Of a stretch of 64,000 nt of DNA, positions 47,329 to 59,210 are shown piece after piece. The notes below the pieces were generated by a model. The model was not told the origin of the DNA, did no database searches, and saw only the letters and a program-made list of their open reading frames with translations. The stretch covers positions 11,197,069 to 11,261,068 of the forward strand of contig NC_133101.1 of the NCBI RefSeq assembly GCF_022965805.1, in the 5' to 3' direction. Each line of letters opens with the position of its first letter. Positions within the stretch are counted from its first letter, which is position 1. This stretch comes from Primulina eburnea. Taxonomy: Eukaryota > Streptophyta > Magnoliopsida > Lamiales > Gesneriaceae. A program made the position numbers and the translations under genes.

Positions 47329-48830
47329 TGTCATGTCCCGAGACCGGAGTTAATCGAAGCCGACGTTGTTTTACAATCACACAATTGAAGACAACAAGCT
47401 TCGTAGTAATATAAACAAAAAAAACAGTTTATTACTCATAATCAATCATATAATTATCTTTAAAACGTAGATTTTTAAAACGATAAAAATATGCGGATGT
47501 ATTTACAAAATGAAATAAAATACTTAAATAAGCGGAAAAAAATAAACTTCTTGATTAATCTATTATCAGCCCCAAAACTGGTATTGTTCATCTTCCTCGA
47601 TTTTCTCTTCTGAATTATCTAGGAAGAGTAGAGTAAGAGGTAGGTGATATGTTTGTCACTCAGTAAGTGGAGGACGTTCGAGCATATACATAACAACTAC
47701 ACATGATCTTCGAAAAAACGAAATAATTCACACACAACATATTTTATAAAAAAAATCCACTTACGTTAGTATTTTTTGAAAAAAAAAACGTGAACATTGC
47801 TAATTGGCTAGGCTTTTCAGATCTTCCTTGGACCTAAATTGCAGCAGAGTTTCGGTACTCGACAGAACTTAGAAAGTAAGAATTCGAAAAATGCGGAGTG
47901 ATTGAATGGTGTAATTTTCGAATGACATATGTATGATTAGGGATGACAATTTTCCCCATGGGTTTGGGGCCCCGCGGGGAAAACCCGAAACGGGGATGGG
48001 GATCCCCGATTTTTTCGGGTTCGGGTTCGGGGATTTAAAAAAATCCCCGATGTAGTTCGAGGCGGGTATGGGATTACTATTCCCATCCCCGAAATCCCCG
48101 AACCCGCCCCGAAAATATATTATCAATAATAAAATAATAGTATTATTAGTATTAATAATATAATAATAATAATAATATTATTATTATTAATATTGATATT
48201 GATATTAATATTAAAATTATCTATAATAATAATCGATAATAATAATTTTTGGTTTGAGAAAATCTCCGAATCCGTCATCGTCTTACCATATTAATATTTT
48301 TGAAACGAGGATGGGGGCGGGGATGGGAAGTTAATCCCCGAAGTTTCGGGTTTGGGGATTCCCCGAACCCGAAAAAGCGGGGATTGGGACTGGGATGGGG
48401 GTGAGGATGGCATTCGGGGATGGGGATGGGGATGGCAAACCCGCCCCCGCCCCGGACCATTGCCATCCCTATGTATGATATTATAAGTGGTGAGGTGAAA
48501 ATCTTTCCATAATTGAGATGGTATCCTTTCAAAAATCACGATATGCTTCTTCTATAATTTTAATTTTAATATGCTTCTTTGTTGTGAAAAACTGTACTTG
48601 TATATAATATTTAAAAAAAAAATTGGTGAATATCTCAACCTTAATTCTTGAAATAAATATATGTCTTGCATTAGATTTTGAATGTCATGTATTTATTGAC
48701 TTTAAATTTCAAATATCATATATTATTTAATATTTTTGAATTTATTATTTTTACAATAATATCATAATTCAAATATATATATATATATAAATAAATAATT
48801 ACATCCCAAAAATTTGAGTTCTTAACATTT
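47329..48830 (-). repeat. Chromovirus-type LTR remnant (right edge uncertain)
   Basis: It starts TGTCATGTCCCGAGACCGG and continues with ACGTTGTTTTACAATCACAC, matching the LTR start of chromovirus 1 (24271). It diverges downstream and is interrupted by a hAT-type MITE. No second LTR or coding part is adjacent. The right end near 48830 is a guess. Confidence 0.55.
47938..48471. mobile_element. hAT-type MITE with G-rich ends
   Basis: A 534-bp element, TAGGGATGACAA ... TTGCCATCCCTA, with a perfect 8-bp duplication TGTATGAT (47930-47937 and 48472-48479). Both ends are rich in GGGGATGGGGATGGGG and CCCGAACCCG motifs; the centre is a TAATAT-rich stretch. No transposase is encoded. Confidence 0.85.
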
Positions 48831-49409
48831 TCATTTTGTTTAAGTAAAATTTAATATATACAATATATATTTCATTATCAAACATCGATGTCAAATAAAT
48901 AATAATTGGATTTAATAATCTTGAGGGAAACAAAAGTTAAAAGAAAACAAATAAAAAATATTGGATTAAAACTTAAATTTGACCATTTACAAAACTTAAA
49001 TACAAAACAAGACAACTTACTATAACTAAAATTTACAAAACTTAAATACAAAACAAGACAACTTACAGTCCAAAACCTTAATTTTCCTTTAATTCGTCTC
49101 AACCTCTCACCCAACGGAGAAATTTGATTCCCTCATCAAAAATGGTCTCATCTATACAAGTACAAGAAAAGACTTAAACCACTTTTTTGGGAGGATCAGA
49201 AGAGTAATTCACCAACAGGATTTTACCCGGAATGCTGGGGCTCTTCCTCAAGATCTGTAGTACTGAAAATCTTTTTAATTCGTTGAACTTGTAATACCAC
49301 AAAACTAATTGAAGTAACACATATGCTTCAACATCATATGAATAAAGCTTAATTATATACAAACATATATATACTCTTCGTTCCATTTATATATACAAGA
49401 TTCTTGATT
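48480..49409. other. AT-rich DNA with a 36-bp direct duplication
   Basis: A 36-bp block beginning ATTTACAAAACTTAAATAC occurs at 48985-49020 and 49031-49066. The 3' UTR of the small gene next door would lie around 49200-49409. No other gene seen. Confidence 0.5.
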
Positions 49410-49667
49410 TCAACACGGAGCAAACCGGTCCATGAGTAGAAACGTCACCGAATCAGGTATGGCATCCTCATTTCTGCTCTCCCTTGCTGCAGATTTCAGG
49501 CTCTCAGACAAAGAAGAAGACCCTTCTTTCAAATCTTTACATTTTTCTACTTCCTCTGCGGAATCCCTTTTCTTGGATCTCGCAAAGAACATCGGATTTC
49601 TTGCTCTGAGAACCTTCGACCCGAGCTTTGTTATCTCTCCCATGCACACATCAGCTACAGCAGCCAT
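49410..49667 (-). CDS. Small plant protein with C-terminal MDRFAPC, function unknown
   Basis: An 85-residue intact frame from ATG 49667. The open frame continues upstream for 58 codons, but that part looks like untranslated leader and this ATG gives a normal small basic protein. Residues 1-30 include EITKLGSKVLRARNPMFF; the middle (31-70) is charged and Ser-rich; the end is SVTFLLMDRFAPC. I recall plant-specific small proteins, some induced by elicitors, with a similar MDRF.PC ending, but cannot name the family. No signal peptide or membrane segment is visible. A TATA box lies about 90 bp upstream. Nearest neighbours are transposon remnants, so context gives no hint of function. Confidence 0.65.
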   Translation of the reverse strand: MAAVADVCMGEITKLGSKVLRARNPMFFARSKKRDSAEEVEKCKDLKEGSSSLSESLKSAARESRNEDAIPDSVTFLLMDRFAPC

Positions 49668-49755
49668 TTCTTGTTCCTTGATGAAGTAGTGCTTCAATAA
49701 TTTACAGATCTTGATAATAGTAGAGATGAGAGTGCATTGAATCATGAAGATATAT

Positions 49756-49764
49756 CTATATATA
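49756..49764 (-). promoter_or_regulatory. TATA box of the small gene
   Basis: On the minus strand TATATATAG lies 89-97 bp upstream of the chosen start codon. Confidence 0.5.
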
Positions 49765-49769
49765 GGAGG

Positions 49770-51580
49770 AATTATATGTAATCGGAGGGCAAATAATTGT
49801 GAAATAAAGGGCATGGATGGCCATACTTTACGTGGTCCCATTGCTCGATGGACGCGGATATGTATAAAGTATATTCAAGGAAATTGCATTCAGCCTGATC
49901 TTTTCCTGCCCACAGTACAAATCAAGGGTCAATGGAAACACGGTGAAATGTATATATACAGTTGACGTTCGATCACTCTGTAAATTGTCGTCAAAATAAG
50001 CTGCGTGCATGTTTATGTTTACGTTTATTTTTAATTTGTCTATACTCGCTAGAGTTGCCAAATTTGGGGGATTTTTCGACGGATTTGGATGAAAAAATGA
50101 TCGAGCGTTTATCGTTTTATCAAAACCAAAGTTGGTGGTAATTGTGCAATTCAAATTTTTTATTATGTATAGCAGTCAAAGCGTCGCATCATCTCAGTAA
50201 CTGCACAATTTGCAATTAATGAAAATCGAACTCGTGACGTTGACTTTGAAACCAATTGTAGAATCTAGTGTTTGCTGCTTTAACAAAATCTATGTTTGAT
50301 GGTAATTATGCAACTCAAATATTTTAAATCGTATTTCAGTTCAAAAATCACGTTATGATTGCTTTACGTACGTCCCCATCGCATTCTCATCCATATAATA
50401 TACCAAGCATGAAGAAATTTCTATTGGAATGTCTATTTTCATATTTATGAGAATAATAATATCTCCCACCTACATTGATATTACACGTTCCCTGCCTGCC
50501 TCGTCAATTTATTTGTTTTTATAAGATTAACCTTGATTATATTTATTATTCATTAAATAATCATCAACCTAAACCTTAATCCATCGTCTTATAATAAATT
50601 ATTAATAATAGTAATAAAATTAGTCCCAATAACAAGAAACAACAAGAAAATTAATATTAGAAAATTATCGTACCAGTAACCATTATTTTTAATTTTTAAA
50701 TTAAAAATTTAATCGATTATTAAAAATAATTTAATTTCATTCATTTCTCATTTTTTTTTTCACGATATCCGAAAATTAAAAGTTGGTATGTCGAAACCAA
50801 GTTTCAAAAACTTAATGGGTAAAAAACCAAATTCTTTTTCTTCCTATTTTTACGATTCGCTGCATTTTTTAGTAAATATATTGTTGTGTCCATCAAATAT
50901 ATGGATATCATAAATTCGCAATATAAACGCAATATCAGATTATATAGGGAAAATTTGAAAAAAGTCGTCTAAGTTGGGCGTCGTTTAATAGTTACAATTG
51001 ATGAAAATATTATTAAGTGTGAAATTCTTAGAGTAACTAATTTAGAAGACACCAAAATATTTAATTACATAATTATCTTACTAAAACCTCCTCAAGTTTA
51101 TCTATATTTTACATATAAAAAATCGAAAAAAAACTTCTATTTTAAATCGAACAACTCTTCTAAATTGAAAATAATACCGTGTTATTTATTTAGTATTATT
51201 TGATCAAATTAAAAATAATAACATACGCAATGCGTGTGTATCTTTTATTGTTATTAATTATGAATCGACGTCATGCCAAGCCAATGAAAATCAGCTTAGA
51301 TTTAAAAAAAAAGAATCAATTTATTATATTAGATTTAGGACTAAATTTTATATAATTAAATAATCAAAAGTTTTTTTTTTTTTGACGAGATCAATTTTAT
51401 AGATTTCTCTCGAGAAAATAACACGTATATATCTAGAATATCAAATTTTGTTAGGTTGTAGAATTTAAAATGATTTAGAATTGAAACTTTTGGCCTTTGT
51501 AATTATACAAGCAGAGGGACCACTAGGCATGTTCTATCGCCTAAGCTTAGTCATTCACGAAATTATTGGGTGCTATTTTG
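49770..51580. other. Gene-free AT-rich stretch
   Basis: Upstream DNA of the small gene followed by AT-rich sequence. No coding region, RNA gene or bounded element recognised. Confidence 0.5.
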
Positions 51581-51589
51581 GCTTATGTG

Positions 51590-51925
51590 AACTGAAAAGA
51601 AGAAAAAATAATGCAGCAAATAAAATGGGAATGGTTGAAAATTAATATTCGTGAATTGAATATTTGAATGTTGAAAATAAGAGTTGTAAAAATTAGAAAA
51701 TTGTGTGTGATGATGAAGATAATGATGTAATTTATTTTTTGGATTATTACCAAAAAAATTCTATAAATAATCTCGTCATTGGTGAAGAAATTCACAATTG
51801 AGTTAAGAGAAAAATAATATAAAGTGTGTAGTTTGATAATTTTGAGAGTTTGATATTTTTATTTTTTTTACCATAAATTTTTACTTGTTCATAACACGTT
51901 ATCAGCACGAAGCTCTAAAATTCCT
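51590..51925 (+). repeat. Copia LTR end with primer-binding-like site (fragment)
   Basis: A TATA-like CTATAAATAAT (about 51761) is followed by leader-like sequence and then ACACGTTATCAGCACGAAGC (about 51894-51913), a phrase typical of the LTR/primer-binding junction of many plant copia elements. No gag follows, so this is a truncated element. Confidence 0.45.
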
Positions 51926-52589
51926 CCATATTTTTCCAAGCTCCAAACCAAAAGAAAAATATAACAAAAGTAATAATATTTATTTTAATGCTTATTTATT
52001 TATTGTGTATATATTTAATATATAATATAATGTTATTATATAATAAAGATCAGAAATAATAAAAATAAATTTTTCAAAAAACTTGTTATAATTCTTGGGA
52101 TGATGTTAAGACGATATCCCACACTTCCGGTAAGAGATACGACAAGTATAAAACCTATAAGGTTTTTATACAAAATACCTTAAGACATCCGCATTCGTTA
52201 CCGTTATAACACTCACCACCTCATCAAAAATCGTAGGGTCCACATGCCACATACACATTATATTAACACATTTATTCTCTCACATTCATTTAATATTAGC
52301 ACTCATTATTTGTAGGTCTCGCTGTCCACTCATTCATCTTATTTTTATTTAAAAATAAATAAATTTAATTTCAAATTATTTACAAAATTTAAAATATTAT
52401 TATTTTATTTAAATAATATTATGTTTTTATATATTTAGTACGTAATTTTATCTTATTTTCTAAATGTCATTTATTTAAAATTAAATTTTATTATAAACTT
52501 AAAATGAAACATGACAACATATAAAAATAAATAACACTCGCATAAAATTAAAAAAAAATTAAATGTAAGAGAAAATGTAAAATACTAAT
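51926..52589. other. AT-rich intergenic DNA
   Basis: No coding region. It may contain the 3' flank and end of the Harbinger element whose transposase remnant starts at 52590, but no terminal inverted repeat could be matched. Confidence 0.45.
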
Positions 52590-53053
52590 TCAAGGGTTGT
52601 TCTTGTATTGTGACCAAATATGTTCAACTAAGTTGGCACGGAGTTGGTGATCATGTACATGAGTATCACGTATTTCGCAATTTGTTCAGAGATATTCATG
52701 AAATCCTCGGTTTGAGCTCTGGATGGGTTGTGCGGGTTCGTCATCTTCATCATTATACCAATTTGTCACGTGAACCTCCTCATATTCAACAATCATGTTA
52801 TGTAAAATAATGCATGTAACATAATATGTTTTAAATTTTTTCTGTACCAGTAATGAGCTGGACCTCTGACAATTACCCATCGAGCTTGGAGCACCCCAAA
52901 TGCTCGTTCAACATCTTTCTTGCAGACTCTTGTCTTTCCTTAAAAAGCCTCCTCTTTGGATCTTCCGGGCAAGAAAAAGCCTTAACGAAAGTGGACCATT
53001 CCGGATATATTCCATCTGTTAAATAATACCTTTTTGTATATTGAGTCTCGTTG
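52590..53053 (-). pseudogene. PIF/Harbinger transposase, C-terminal part
   Basis: Reading on the minus strand from 53053: YYLTDGIYPEWSTFVKAFS, then a one-base frameshift near 52923 inside the usual RKDVERAFGVLQ segment, then ARWVIVRGPA and CIILHNMIVEYEE, ending at TGA 52590-52592. This is the C-terminal half of the DDE domain of plant Harbinger transposases (DDE_Tnp_4-type), which act with a Myb-like partner in cut-and-paste transposition. The upstream half lies at 60688-61520, separated by chromovirus 2. Confidence 0.83.
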
Positions 53054-54531
53054 TGTAGTAGCCCGAATCCTATTTATTTAAATAAACATGATTAAGTATC
53101 TTTAATTAAGTAAATCATGTGTAATTTGGCTTTAGAGTTCGTGTGAGTAAGCCGAGGTGTAGCCAGAAAGGGAAGAGCAGCCCGGGAAGGGAAGATCAGC
53201 CCGGGAAGGGAAGATCAGCCTGGGAAGGGAAGAGCAGCCCGAGAATAGTATTTGGTTGACACGCCTGCCGGGCAGGTGTCAAGTGCATGGTAATTGTTGA
53301 CACGTTCATGCATGTAAGGTGAGGTGTCTTTGTGCATGCTGTCTAGCGACAGATGTCCGGATGCATGGGATTTGGTTGACACGTTCATGCAGACTGAGGT
53401 CTATAAATAGGCCATGGGATTTCTCATTGTGGAGGGGGTACTGTGTGTTTAAATGCAAGTTTTAGCTCTCTAGAGCAGCCCAGAAAGGGAAGAGCAGCCC
53501 GGGAAGGGAAGATCAGCCCGGGAAGGGAAGAGCAGCCAGGAAGGGAAGATCAGCCCGGGAAGGGAAGAGCAGCCCGAGAAGGGAAGATCAGCCCGGGAAG
53601 GGAAGAGCAGCCCGGGACAGAGCAGCCGGGCATAGCCGACGGTCCGAGAAGGTCAGTCAGGGAGCTCAATATTGTCAGGGCTGACGACGGACTAGACCCG
53701 ATTGATAGGATTTCCTGTGGATTAGGATTGCTTTACTAGAGGTACGAAAGTACTATCTGAGATATCCTGGTTGAGTATACATTCTTATATGTGTTGCATG
53801 ATTATTTGCTGCATTGATATATGTCATATGATGCATGTTATTATGTCACGCTTATTGCTGCATGTTGCAATTCATCTTGAGCCGTATCTCTTTCGAGATA
53901 GCCTTTATTGTTGAGCTGTATCTCTTTCGAGATAAGCTATATCTTGTGGGGCTGCTCAGCCCTGTCTTGTGGACGCATGGACACCGAGAGTACACAGTGG
54001 CCGACGGGTCCGGAGGGCTTCGGTGATCCGGGACATTTTAGGTCCACGTCTGATCTTGTAGTGGATGCAGTGACCCAGAGGAGTACCGCACGGCACTATC
54101 CACTTGGCGCCTCTAGACTGAGCATATTGAGATCTTTTGGTGACTTCTGTTTCTTGACTACCCTGGTATCATATCATAGCATGTGCATTTCATATAGGCT
54201 TGTATACTCATGCTTTTGTACTGGGCGTTCTTATCGCTCACGTCCTCGTTTTTCTTTATCTTGGACACCCCATTCCCACGGGGCAGGTCTCAGGTTGGAG
54301 GGCTCAGGAGGAGGAGGAGGATGTTGAGTAGCCATTTGTTTTAGTTATCAGTACTGCTTTGTTTCGAGATAGTTGTACCATTTATTTGTTGTTTGTATTA
54401 TTCTGGACTTCGATTGGATTGTATATCTATCGTTTGTTGACCTTTTCCGTCATTATCTCTGATTGTAATTAATTAAGTTAATTGCATGCTTAAATCTTGA
54501 TTAGTAGGTGATTCTGGAACGGGTCACTACA
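53054..54531 (+). repeat. 5' LTR of chromovirus 2
   Basis: TATA box CTATAAATAG at 53401-53410. It contains two blocks of a 19-bp minisatellite (GGGAAGGGAAGAKCAGCCC type) and two TATCTC-TTTC-GAGATA hairpins near 53885 and 53921. Confidence 0.93.
53160..53626 (+). repeat. 19-bp purine-rich minisatellite blocks in the 5' LTR
   Basis: The unit is close to AGATCAGCCCGGGAAGGGA. The first block (about 53160-53245) has four full AG[AG/AT]CAGCC units after a partial; the second (about 53474-53626) has eight. The second is open as a 98-residue frame from 53443, but that is repeat-driven. Confidence 0.8.
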
Positions 54532-54630
54532 TTTATGGTATCAGAGCATGCTTATGATTTTGGGATATAGATTCTGTTTTGGGATTTTCGTTGACCATTT
54601 TACCATTTTTCCCCATTCTATCTTGTAGCG

Positions 54631-57600
54631 ATGGCTGACCACCTTGGTGATGAGAGTAGTCAGGGGAGTGTAGGTCGTTGGGGTGACCAGGGCGATCGTA
54701 GGCGTCATCGTGAACATCGTCATCGTCGTGATGGGCCTAGGCGTTTTGAGATGCACCGTTTCATTCAGATGGGGCCTAAGCCTTTAGTCGATGGTGAGAC
54801 TCCCGATGTTGCTGAGGATTGGTTAGAGCGCATGGAGAGTTGTTTCCGTGCATTCCAATGCACCGAAGAGCAGTAGATGGAGACCCTTGGTTTTCTTCTC
54901 GAGGGCCGTGCGCGCAAGTGGTGGCGATCGACTTCTGCGCCGATAGTCCAGTCTCAGGGTAGGGTGACTTGGGCCGAATTCCGTGCAGCTTTCATGCAGC
55001 TACATTTTCCTCCAGCCCTTCGCCAGGAAAAGACGATTGAACTTCTGAATCTTAAGCAAGGGAGTATGTCTGTTGATGCATATCAGCAAAAGTTCTTCGA
55101 GTTGTTACCCTTTGCTCCTCATATTAGTGGCAGTTCTGAGGCCAAGTATGACCATTTCCTTCAGGGTCTTAACCAGGAGATCTTTTATCGAGTCACTGTC
55201 TGCGATAATCCTACTTCTTATGATGGGTTAGTAAACCGGTGTCGCCAGGCAGAGATCAGTCTCCAGCGTGGTAGGTCTATTCTTTCTTCTAGACCTCCGA
55301 ATACTTCGAGTCCTCGATCTCAGTCTTTCAAGAAGTCAGGTTCTTCTTCTTCTGGATCTGGATCTCGGTCTAGCGGTGTTTTTCGCTTTGGTAAGAAGAA
55401 GGTTTCTTGTGTGCATTGTGGGAAGAACCATCCATCGGAGCAGTGCCGATCAGCCGCGGGAGCTTGTTTTCAGTGCGGAGAGATGGGTCATCTTAAGAAG
55501 AATTGTCCTCAGTTGCGAGGTGGAGCAGGATCTGGTTCCGGATCTCAGACGACTGTTCAGCAGAGGACACAAGGTCAGGCAGTGGGCGGTTCAAATCTTC
55601 GACCTCGTGCCCAAGGTCAGGTATTTGCGCTGAACCAGGATCAGGCTGCAGATGAGACAGGGAGAGTCATAGCAGGTACTTTTTGTTTATGCGGTATTCC
55701 TGCTTTTGTTCTTATTGATACCGGAGCATCACAATCATTCATTTCTGCACGATTTGTTAAGCGTCATAAGTTACCGTATGTTTCTCTAGACGTCATTCTT
55801 TCCGTTTTTACTCCGATGGGTCATTCGGTGTTAGCAAAGCGTCTAGTGATGGGTTGTCCTTTAGATTTTGAGGGTAACGAGTTGACTGCGAATCTTATGA
55901 TCCTAGAGATGGAAGATTTTGATTGTATTCTGGGTATAGACCTGTTGACTACCTACCGAGCTACTGTGGATTGTTACCAGAAGCTTGTTCAGTTTCGTAC
56001 GACTGAGAGCTCTAGTTGGTTTTTCTATGGTGAGGGAGCGCGACCTCCGATGCCAGTGGTATCTGCTCTGAAAGCCTGTCGTGCTTTAGAGTCGGGCGGG
56101 GAAGGCTACCTCATCTATGCGATTGATTCATCCACAAGTAGTGTTGGTACAGATGATATTCCAGTGGTTTGTGAGTTTCCTGATGTTTTCCCAGATGAGA
56201 TTCCTGGTTTTCCTCCGATTAGAGAGGTGGAATTTGGCATCGAGTTAATACCAGGGACTACACCGATTTCTCGTGCCCCCTATCGTCTTGCTCCATCAGA
56301 GATGAGGGAATTGAAGCAGCAATTGCAGGATCTTCTTGATAAAGGTTATATTCGCCCGAGTGTTTCACCTTGGGGAGCTCCAGTCTTGTTTGTCAAGAAA
56401 AAGGATGGATCGATGCGATTGTGTATTGATTATCGCTAGCTGAATCGTGTGACGATCAAAAACAAGTATCCATTACCTCGTATTGATGACTTGTTCGATC
56501 AGCTTCAGGGTACCTCTGTTTACTCCGAGATTGACTTGCGATCGGGTTATCATCAGATGAGAGTCAGAGACGATGATATTTCCAAGACTGCATTTCGTAC
56601 TCGATATGGGCATTACGAGTTTCTAGTTATGCCATTCGGATTGACAAATGCGCCAGCGGTGTTCATGGATCTGATGAACCGAGTCTTTCGGAATTTTCTA
56701 GATCAGTTTGTTGTGGTTTTCATCGACGATATCTTGATTTATTCTCACAGTGTGGAAGAGCATACCCATCACTTGAGGATTGTGTTGCAGATTCTTCGCG
56801 AGAAGCAATTGTATGCTAAGCTGAGTAAGTGCGAGTTCTGGATTAATCGTGTAGTATTCCTTGGTCATGTGATTTCCAAGGAAGGAGTTTCTGTGGATCC
56901 TAGCAAGATTGAGGCAGTGCTGAATTGGTCACGTCCGACCACAGTGGCCGAGATTCGTAGTTTTCTAGGTCTGGCAGGGTATTATCGTCGCTTCATCGTG
57001 AATTTCTCTCAGGTAGCTAGACCATTGACGCAGCTTACTCGGAAGGATGTTCCATTTGAGTGGTCATCTGAGTGCAAAGATAGTTTCAGAGAGCTTCGTC
57101 GACTTCTGACTTCTGCACCTGTTTTGGCGTTACCGTCAGGATCTAATGGTTTCCGTCTTTACACCGATGCCTCCTTTCAAGGCTTAGGGTGTGTGTTGAC
57201 GCAGAATGGTCATGTGATCGCTTAGGCTTCTAGACAGTTAAAATCTCACGAGGAAAAGTATCCTATTCATGATCTAGAATTGGCAGCTATTGTGTTTGCG
57301 CTGAAGATCTGGCGTCATTATTTGTACGGTGTTCAGTTTGAAATCTTTACTGACCATAAGAGTCTGAAGTATCTGTTCACTCAGGCTGAGTTGAACATGA
57401 GACAACGTCGTTGGATGGATCTACTTAAGGATTATGACTGTGTGATCAAGTACCATCTAGGTTCTGCGAATCTCACAGCCGATGCTCTTAGTCGCAAGGT
57501 GAGAGCCTCTGCACTTCAAACCAGTGCTATGTCTAGTGCTGTACAGGATTGTTGTTCGTTGGGGTTTAAATTTAAACATCGGAAAGGTATGGAGAGCATT

Positions 57601-59049
57601 CGTGTTGCTACTATTTTATCTGAGCCAACTTTGTTCAATCGGATTCGAGATGCTCAGATGTCTGATCTCAAGACTCAGAGATTAGCTCGGTTAGTTGGTG
57701 GAGATAGCAATTTCCATTATCAGTCTAATGGTCTTCTGTGTTTGTCTAATCGGGTTGTAGTACCAGAGGATGATACTTTGAGGGAAGAGATCTTGTCTCA
57801 GGCTCATCGAAGCAAGTTAAGTGTTCATCCGGGAAGCAATAAGATGTATAAAGATTTGAGGACACGATTTTGGTGGAAAGGGATGAAGCGCATCATTTAT
57901 CAGTTTGTCTCCAAGTGTCTAGTTTGTCAGCAGGTTAAGGCAGAGCACCGTCGACCGGGAGGATTATTGTTGAACTTACCTATTCCTGAATGGAAGTGGG
58001 AGCATATCGCGATGGACTTCATTACTCACTTGCCATTGTCTTCGAGGAACAGTGATGCTATTTGGGTAGTGGTGGATCGACTCACCAAGTCTGCTCATTT
58101 TCTGCCATATAACCGTGATTTCACTTTCGATCGTATGGCTCGATTGTATATTCAAGAGATTTTACGTTTGCATGGAGTGCCAGTCAGTATTGTTAGTGAC
58201 AGAGATCCTCGTTTTACTTCACGATTTTGGGGTAGTTTCCAGTCAGCATTGGGTACTTCACTAAGTTTGAGTACGGCTTATCATCCAGAGACCGACGGTC
58301 AGACAGAGAGGACTATCCGTACACTTGAGGATATGTTGCGAGCTTGTGTTATGGATTTCGGAACCGCTTGGCAGGATCATTTGCCTTTGATTGAGTTCGC
58401 GTACAACAACAGCTATCCTCGTAGTATTGGTATGGCACCATTTGAGGCGTTGTATGGGCGACGTTGTCGTACTCCATTATTCTGGGACGAAGTTGGGGAA
58501 CGACATGTTGAGGGACCAGAGTTAGTCCAGCAAGCTATTGATAAGGTTGCAGTAATCAAGAAGCGGATTAAGACTGCTCAGGATCGACAGGCTAGTTATG
58601 CGAACACCAAGCGTCGACCTCTTCAATTTCAGCCAGGTGAGAAAGTGTTTCTCCGAGTTTCGCCTTTTCGCAGGATTTTGAGGTTTGGTCTCAAGGGTAA
58701 GCTATCTCCAAGATTTATTGGTCCCTTTGAGATATTGGAAAGCGTGGGAGATTTGGCTTACAGACTTGCATTGCCGCCGTACCTATCAAGTATTCATGAT
58801 GTGTTCCACGTATCTTTGTTGAGACGATATGTAGCAGATGAGTCTCACATATTACATCCCTCTGAAGTTCAACTTGATTCAGATTTGTCTTACGTGGAAC
58901 GACCAGTTCGGATTCTCGATCGCAAAGACAAGGTGTTGCGGAATAAGATCATTCCTCTTGTCTTAATTCAGTGGCAGCGCAGAGGCACTGAAGAAGCCAC
59001 TTGGGAGTTAGAGAGCCGTATGCGTTCAGAGCATCCAGAGCTCTTTTGA
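54631..59049 (+). pseudogene. Chromovirus 2 gag-pol, three in-frame TAG codons
   Basis: One frame of 1472 codons from ATG 54631 to TGA 59047-59049, interrupted only by TAG at 54874-54876, 56437-56439 and 57223-57225. Gag has two zinc knuckle-like motifs ([13 protein letters not shown] and [14 protein letters not shown]). Protease has [10 protein letters not shown]. Reverse transcriptase runs across the second stop ([20 protein letters not shown]) and keeps FIDDILIYS. RNase H shows [21 protein letters not shown] and DALSRK; the third stop lies between the first two. Integrase has the zinc region ([16 protein letters not shown]), SDRDPRF and [12 protein letters not shown]; a chromodomain-like end (EATWELE) follows. 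All domains are present; the first two stops sit where Gln is usual, the third where Tyr is common. Confidence 0.93.
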
Positions 59050-59197
59050 GTTGTACTGTAGTTGTACTATGGATGTACGTGTGTTTTTCCGTTGTAAACC
59101 AAACATCGGTTGTATTCAACAGTATTTGAGCTGTTTATCGTTGCTGTGATTTCGTTTCGTTCTTCTTCTAGTCTGATTTCGAGGACGAAATCTTTTT

Positions 59198-59210
59198 AAG
59201 TGGGGGAGAA
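59198..59210 (+). promoter_or_regulatory. Polypurine tract of chromovirus 2
   Basis: AAGTGGGGGAGAA directly precedes the 3' LTR start at 59211. Confidence 0.88.

Noticed and set aside
48275..48539. Pro/Gly-rich minus-strand ORFs
   Set aside because: They are translations of the G-rich hAT MITE end.
48878..49114. 78-residue minus-strand ORF
   Set aside because: It starts at a non-ATG codon and lies across a 36-bp direct duplication; no protein features.
49828..50154. 108-residue minus-strand ORF
   Set aside because: No family resemblance; it overlaps the upstream region of the small gene and looks like a chance frame.
53443..53739. 98-residue ORF in the chromovirus 2 LTR, 104 residues in the other LTR
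   Set aside because: It is driven by the 19-bp minisatellite, changes length with unit number and has no recognised domain.
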